64,000 bases of DNA from Malachius bipustulatus (taxonomy: Eukaryota; Arthropoda; Insecta; Coleoptera; Melyridae): NCBI GenBank assembly GCA_910589415.1, contig OU342639.1:10734268-10798267 (forward strand). The letters run 5' to 3'. The translations under genes and the position numbers were made by a program. Under the pieces are notes generated by a model. It searched no databases. It was not told where the DNA came from and worked only from the letters and a program-made list of their open reading frames with translations. Shown here piece by piece: positions 57,910 to 64,000 of the stretch (position 1 is its first letter; every line of letters starts with the position of its first letter).

Positions 57910-58454
57910 CAGGGTGTTAGTTAAGTAACGGGGCCAAACTCCAAGGGGTGCTTCATTGAGTGATTTTAAGAAGAAAAGTTCAAATAAACATGGGTCCGAA
58001 AATGCATATTTTTCAAGATACAGGGTGTCAAACTTAAAAAAAAATTCGAATGTTCGTGAATATCTCTAAACTCTTTCAATCAATTTTGTTGAAATTTGGC
58101 AGTTCTGTTTGTAATAACAAGAGGGTAATTTAGCCCCAATTAGATTAAAATTAATAATTCCAGTGGCGTCCCGGAAGACAGTCTAACTAATATTTTTGAT
58201 TAAAAAATTCGGCGCCACTCACTTTTTTTTAATTTTGTATTTTTTTCAAATTAAGCAACTAGAAATACAACTATTTTATCTCCTGAGTTTTTTTCATATC
58301 TTGCTTTGTTTTCGAGAAAAAAAAATAAAAGTTTGACACCCTGTATCTTGAAAAATATGCATTTTCGGACCCATGTTTATTTGAACTTTTCTTCTTAAAA
58401 TCACTCAACGAAGCGCCCCCTTGAAGTTTGGCCCCGTACTTAACTAACACCCTG
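57910..58454. mobile_element. foldback element, CAGGGTGTTAGTTAAGTA termini
   Basis: Arms CAGGGTGTTAGTTAAGTAAC and the complement, TA-flanked, continuing inward through GGGTCCGAAAATGCATATTT and TCAAGATACAGGGTGTCAAA. The central ~200 bp is not paired and includes AGTGGCGTCCCGG. Confidence 0.75.
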
Positions 58455-58459
58455 TATAA

Positions 58460-59460
58460 TTTACCATGTATAAATATTTAGGTACTTGTAATAATTCTGG
58501 CCGTGTTTATATTTTTAGATTTAGATTTCTCGTGAGTGGACCATTATGCCACCTCCACAAATTTGCATTATATCTATTAATAAGTCAGTGGCGTGGGTAG
58601 GAAAAGGGTAAAAATGTCTAAATTTCTATAAGCGTTTATGAACCTATTTTTGAAGGAATTGAGCTGAAATATTTCCAGTAGACAACTATACTGATAACCC
58701 TTAACTTTGTAAAATTTCAAGAAGCAAATAAGAAAAATGGCGGAGATATTCGAATATTTTTACATGATGAAAACATGATGAAAATTTTCGGTTTTCAAAA
58801 CTCCCCTTTAATTTTTTTCGAATCTATTAAAGGTAGTGTTAAGAAGATATTTTTCAGGTATAAAGTTAGTCAGTGGCGGGCATAGGAAAAGGAAAAAATT
58901 GTTAAATTTTGCCAATTTTTTTGTGTTTTGTTAACTTTCAACCATTCTAAAGAAACCATTCTAAGGCACGTTTTCAAACGAAATGGAATGAAATTTTCAC
59001 AGAAAACCACTACTATTCATAATTGAATAGCATAAAAATACACTATTTTTAAAAAGAGTGTAAAAAAATAAGGGACTTGGTGATCTTGCTCACAAGGTTG
59101 TTGAGAGCAAGATCGATTGACTTTCCAGTCTGGTATCATCTTCGACGAAGAGATCTTTTATTTTCGCAATTAAAACAATGTAATAATATCTAATATTTAA
59201 TGTTTCTAGCCAACACAGAAATATACATGGAAATTTTACAATAAAAACTTAAAAGTAACTTAAATACCTATGCGAAATTACCTAAATAACCTAAAATTAC
59301 GTTTTTAATGTAAATCTACAGAATTATTTCTTACAGTGAAAAAGGGTGATTCTTTAAAAGCGCCCATTAGAAAAATTTCAAGTTCTAATTGATCTAGGGA
59401 TCTGAAATTTGGAATCTAGGAAACATACAAAGTCAAAATATTACCAAGATTACCAAAATA
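58460..59460. other. AT-rich DNA with CAGTGGCG segments
   Basis: Two CAGTGGCG(T/G)... AGGAAAAGG segments (58587 and 58874) match the centres of the foldbacks at 50.3 and 57.9 kb, so decayed members of that family are present. No gene. Confidence 0.4.
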
Positions 59461-59471
59461 TTACTAACATA

Positions 59472-60324
59472 CAGTGTGTGTCACAGGCATGGTACACCCC
59501 CTTTTTTTTCTTTATTTTTTGAGATAATTTTTTTAAAATTTGGTACGTCGCATATTCTCGATAGAGCGCACTTTTTAGCAGAAAACAGAATTTTTTCCCA
59601 CATCCGGTTTTTCCGGAAATGTTACCAACTTTTTATTTTTAAGTGGCACACCCTATATATTATTATATTTTTGGATTCTATACATTTATACGAATCCAAC
59701 AATACTACATAATTACCATTTTAAATGTCAAATTTGTTTTTATTTAATTTTTTATTTCTCAATTATAGTGTGCCATGACTATTTCGTTTTACTCCAATTG
59801 GATCATCTAATGCTATAAAAATCGAATTTTTGTTCTAAGTACTAAATGAAGTGATTTATGGATGAATTATGGGCACCGGAATGATTTTTTGAGCTGGATT
59901 CATTTTTTTCAAATGGTACCATATTGGTACCGAGGTACCATCTACTAGTACTCTTAATAAGGAACATTTGGAACATTTTGGTGTACCCATTTTGCATCTG
60001 TGACGAACACAACTGAAGTCATGGCACACTATAATTGAGAAATAAAAAATTAAATAAAAACAAATTTGACATTTAAATTGGTACTTATGTGGTATTGTTG
60101 GATTTGTACAAATGTATAGAATTCAAAAATATAATAATATATAGGGTGTGCTACTTAAAAATAAAAAGTTGGTAACATTTCCGGAAAAACCGGATGTGGG
60201 AAAAAATTCTGTTTTCTGCTAAAAAGTGCGCTCTATCGAGAATATGCGACGTACCAAATTTTAAAAAATTATCTCAAAAAAAAAAGAAAAAAAAGGGGGT
60301 GTACCATGCCTGTGACACACACTG
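59472..60324. mobile_element. foldback element, CAGTGTGTGTCACAGGC termini
   Basis: Ends CAGTGTGTGTCACAGGCATG and complement, TA-flanked. The paired arms contain a second pair of ends (GGCACACCCTATATATTA and complement) and a third (ATTATAGTGTGCCATGAC and complement), so it appears to be three nested related elements. The core around 59840-60000 is unpaired and contains a GGTACCATATTGGTACC palindrome. Confidence 0.75.
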
Positions 60325-60379
60325 TATAAATATGGCGAAAGATGACACCACCTTTGCTTTTTTAATAAGACACTGTATA

Positions 60380-60992
60380 CAGGGTGTCCCAATATTCCAT
60401 GGACATGGAGCAACCACAGATTACTGAGGTAAAAAAAGTCGCTCGGACCAAACTTATCTCTATACCAAAGTGCTTCGTTTGTCCGTTAGAGGGCTTCAAA
60501 GTCTTTTGAAAATTTAATTTTTTTTGAAATAGCTCAAAGTCGGCTGATTCCAATTCGATGAAATTTGGTAGGTGAATTTCTTATTAAAAGTACTAATTTC
60601 TAATGCACATGATAATTTGACGAAAACCCGGGAAGGGGTGAAACTACCCCTACCCTCCACTAAAATCGTTCGTAATTGTTGATAGGGTAGCAGGAACGCT
60701 GTTCATGTTTTTTTGTTTGAAAGATACATCGTTTTAGCCCATTTTTGGTCTCCTACAAAAATCTGTATCTTTCCGAGGTACTATGTGATAAAATAAATTT
60801 CACACAATTTCATCGAATTGGAATGAGCCGACTTTGAGCTATTTCAAAAAAACTAAAATTTTCAAAAGACTTTGAAGCCCTCTAACGGACAAACGAAGCA
60901 CTTTGGTATAGAGATAAGTTTGGTCCGAGCGACTTGTTTTTACCTCAGTAATCTGTGGTTGCTCCATGTCCATGGAATATTGGGACACCCTG
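60380..60992. mobile_element. foldback element, CAGGGTGTCCCAATATTC termini
   Basis: Ends CAGGGTGTCCCAATATTCCA and complement, TA-flanked, with arms of about 190-200 bp (to AATTCGATGAAATT / AATTTCATCGAATT). The central ~220 bp is unpaired. Only about 55 bp separate it from the previous element. Confidence 0.8.
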
Positions 60993-61182
60993 TATTATTA
61001 CATTTTGAGATTGTTTTAAAAAATCCAATAAGAATGGTTTTTACAGTTGGAGTTTGAAATAAGTTGTCTATGAGTTATAAACAAATGAAAATAGCTTTTT
61101 TCCAAATTATAAAAAGTCCCTATTTTAACTTTTCGTGTCCTATGATTATTTATCGTATCCTATGATACTTGAAATTTTTATA

Positions 61183-61599
61183 CAGGGTGAAAAAAATTAT
61201 TAGATTTTTCATCACCGTTTATAAAAATTTCATCTACATCACAAGATTAAATTAAAAATTGCGATTTTCACTAGTTTATAACTCATAGACTACTGAATTT
61301 AAACCGCAATTATAAGGGGTGTCCCATTAAAATAAAAACATTTATAACTCATAGACTACTGAATTTAAACTGCAATTATAAGGGGCCTCCCATTAAAAAA
61401 AAAAACAAAGATGGTGTCATCATTCGCCATATTTAAATGTGCCGCCATCTTGGTAATATTTAATTTTAACTCGTTATTGTTTAGTTTTTAGTTCATAATT
61501 TTCTTGAACCAATGACAAGTGCGATAAATATCGTTATTGTTTATAGGTTGCTTAGAATTTGATCTTTTTCTAATGGGGGCGCCAAAAAAAATCACCCTG
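61183..61599. mobile_element. MITE-like element, CAGGGTGAAAAAAATT termini
   Basis: CAGGGTGAAAAAAATTATT and AAAAAAAATCACCCTG, TA-flanked. The interior carries a direct duplication of TTTATAACTCATAGACTACT-type DNA (61270 and 61341). Confidence 0.55.
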
Positions 61600-61615
61600 T
61601 ATTCAATAAAAGTAT

Positions 61616-62158
61616 TTTAAATAACGGCATAAGCTGGAAACCTGGCAGAGCCGTTGGCAGCACGAGCAAAAATACTGTTACCGTCGTTTTCTTGACAACC
61701 TTTTTCGAAAATGTCTTCCAAGTATCTACCATTAATATTGACATTTTATTAACCCATGTTATATTAATAATAGTAGGAAAAGACATTACAAAAAGTTATC
61801 CAGAATTCGACTGTAACGGCATCGTTACTCAAGAACCGACCACACTGTGCAGACTCCAGATTAAAGTTCACGGTTTATATGTATGTATGTATAAAAGTAG
61901 AATAGAGTAAATTTTATAAAAAAATAATAAATAGGCGTTTGCAATTCTGAATTTTCTTTTTCAAATAACATTGTTGGGAAATAACGGAAAAAGTTGGAAA
62001 ATTCTTGCTACCATTTTTTCAATGTTTGATATCTACCATTAATAATATTAAAATGGTTAAAATTTTAATATCAATAATGGTTGATATAAAACATTAAAAA
62101 AGGGTTCATGGAGAGCCAACGACTCTGCCAAGCTGGCTGCCAGCTTGTGCCGTTATTC
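61616..62158. repeat. inverted-repeat unit with inner hairpin
   Basis: ATAACGGCATAAGCTGG...GGCAGAGCCGTTGGC (from 61616) faces GCCAACGACTCTGCC...CTTGTGCCGTTAT (62116-62157). Within it 62021-62095 forms a ~33-bp stem (AATGTTTGATATCTACCATT with AATGGTTGATATAAAACATT). Confidence 0.55.
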
Positions 62159-62159
62159 T

Positions 62160-64000
62160 CCAACAACGTTAAATGAAAAAGAAAATCGAGAACCAGCAAA
62201 CTATTTATTATATATATGGATTTTTGCTATTTTTATATAGACGATTTTTATATATTTATATGACTATTATACAAGATGTTTCTTATTAAAAATGTCAAGT
62301 TAATACTGAAGAAGATGCTTCCTTGATATATTTTATTAAGACTAAAAATTTATACAAACAAGTTTCCTAATTTGCTGTGTCAAATTAAAAGTAAAAAGCT
62401 TTTCAAACTTTGACACCGTGTAGGTTTCTCCAAAACAGAGAAAATTAGGACACTCGTTTATATTCACTTTTTGTTCTAAAATACGTCAAGGAAAAAACCT
62501 CATTCACCCAGAATTAACATAAACATTAATAAGGAACATCCCTGCATAAAGTATAGTATTTCATTTAAAGTAGAGAAGTTTTATATAAAGTCAAAGACGT
62601 AGAACACGAGTAGATTATTTGATCAAAAATATGATAGCCGAGCACAACATGTCTTGTGGAAAATTTACGTCAAAAGGCTTTTTGAGCCCGACTGTAAATT
62701 TTCAGCTTAACCGGAGGAAATATTTTCAATTGAAAAAAAATTAAAATTCAACAGAAAAATTTCCTAAATCGGTAACTTTTTACAAAGACATGTTATGCTC
62801 AGTCATCCTATTTTGGCTCATTGAATAATCTAGCCATGCTATATGAGTTTAATTAATTACGGAACATACTCTGCAAGTATTATAAATATTTGAATAGAAT
62901 GGGTTAGTAGATTAACAGAAAATACTAAATTTTCACGTACCTTTGATCGTTGTTAACTTCAAGAGTCAAGAGGTTCTCAGCTCCATCCTTGTTTTCAAAT
63001 GCAACATTTTCCTAAATTCTACCAAATAAATTTTTTTTCGATATTCTCTCTACAAGGATTTCGAAACCAATTATTAAGAGTTAAAAAAATCAATAGACAC
63101 GTTATCACTATTAGTAAAATAAGTAACCCCAAATATTTTATTTGGGATGGTTTTGAAAATTTTATAAAGTGAAGTTTTGGGAGGTATTTTGCACTCATTA
63201 AAACTGTCATAAAATCAGTGTTCAATTGATTTTGAGGCTTTATTTTTGTAAGTTTTTTTTTGAAGATTCTTTAGGACAATTTTATGAAGTTTTGGGGAGA
63301 AATTATTCATTAATTAAATCTATCATAAGACCAGTTTTCCATATATTAATGAGCTTTAGAAAAAGTATTTGGAAGATTTGGCCACTTTTGGATGATTTGG
63401 ACAATTTTATAAAGTGAAGTTTTGGGAGATATTTTCAATTGTTTTGAGGCATCAAATTATTAGGTTTTTTTGAAACTTAAGAAAAACTCATATTCGGATT
63501 TGGGTTTGGTTTTTGAAAATGAAAAGAAAACGTATTGAGAGATTTGAGAGTTCTCAGAAAGCTATGGAATGAATCCAAAAATTAAGTTTCAAGAAGTCTG
63601 TTAATGTTTCTATCTAAATTTTTAAACGTGCTATTCTTTCAAGTCAATAATCATAGAAAATATTGAAAAAGTGAAAGGGGATAAATGAGTCACTTGAAAC
63701 AATTAGCATAATTGTAGAGCAAGAGCCATTTTTTATTTCAATAACTGCGTGATAATGTCTTCCTCTATCCTATAACGGAATTTACCACTCAATTCCTCAA
63801 AAAGCGTGGGGCATGAATCCTCAATCGCTCTCAGGATTATTTTGTAATTTAAGTGAAATATATGTAATATAATAAATGGTATTCTTTAGTAAGCTGCATG
63901 ACAATAAGTATATTGTTAGCTCTGTCTTATAAATCAAAATTGAGGGGTAGTTTGACTTAGAAATGAGCCAGTTGCTGTGAAGTACATCTTTTTAGAAAAA
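62160..64000. other. AT-rich DNA; one diverged short tandem repeat
   Basis: 63130-63420 has about three diverged copies of an ATTTTATAAAGTGAAGTTTTGGGAG-like segment, spaced about 130 bp. Otherwise no gene, structured RNA or transposon end that I can support. Confidence 0.4.

Overview
This is AT-rich, intron-and-repeat style eukaryotic DNA with no intact protein-coding gene. The repeat content points to an arthropod, most likely an insect: Piwi-clade Argonaute fragments, Tc1/mariner-type TA-flanked foldback elements, a Copia protease fragment, jockey/R1-like and RTE-like LINE pieces, Penelope-like hammerhead-type motifs and many GTAGGTA-type short repeats. I cannot name the order or species.

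Layout. 1-2 kb: three related modules, each with a ~65-nt microRNA-like hairpin. 2.3-4.0 kb: a long foldback transposon. 4.3-7.8 kb: about five tandem copies of a 650-710 bp unit. 9-14 kb: AT-rich DNA with a second long foldback. 14.8-22.6 kb: an array of 23 short hairpins in at least six sequence families, whose pairing is best when read on the minus strand. 22.7-27.2 kb: dispersed repeats, an inverted element with hammerhead-like cores, and a LINE 5' fragment. 27.2-40.9 kb: scrambled, broken pieces of a Piwi-clade Argonaute gene, mostly arranged as inverted pairs. 41-64 kb: foldback/MITE-rich DNA, a LINE tail, a duplicated 42-nt exon-like unit, and large AT-rich stretches with nothing recognisable.

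The standout region is 27.2-40.9 kb. Pieces of Piwi N, PAZ, linker and PIWI domains can be read, all with stops or frameshifts. Three of the sets are present as head-to-head or tail-to-tail inverted pairs: PAZ+linker at 27.25-28.20 kb, linker+PIWI at 30.1-30.6 versus 33.0-33.5 kb around a G-rich satellite, and the N domain at 36.3-37.0 versus 38.7-39.4 kb inside 2.1-2.2 kb near-identical arms. A PAZ piece is also repeated seven times in tandem with a 235-bp period. Read-through transcripts would fold into long double-stranded RNA matching a Piwi gene. This is the architecture expected of a hairpin-RNA (endo-siRNA) or piRNA source locus directed at the piRNA machinery itself. It lies about 5 kb from a large microRNA-like hairpin array. 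That functional reading is inference; transcription and small RNAs cannot be seen from DNA.

The main alternative is that the region is a decayed repeat-rich heterochromatic island in which Piwi pseudogene fragments were amplified and inverted by ordinary rearrangement, or that some palindromes are assembly artefacts. Small-RNA sequencing, long reads across each palindrome, and a search for the parental Piwi gene would decide.
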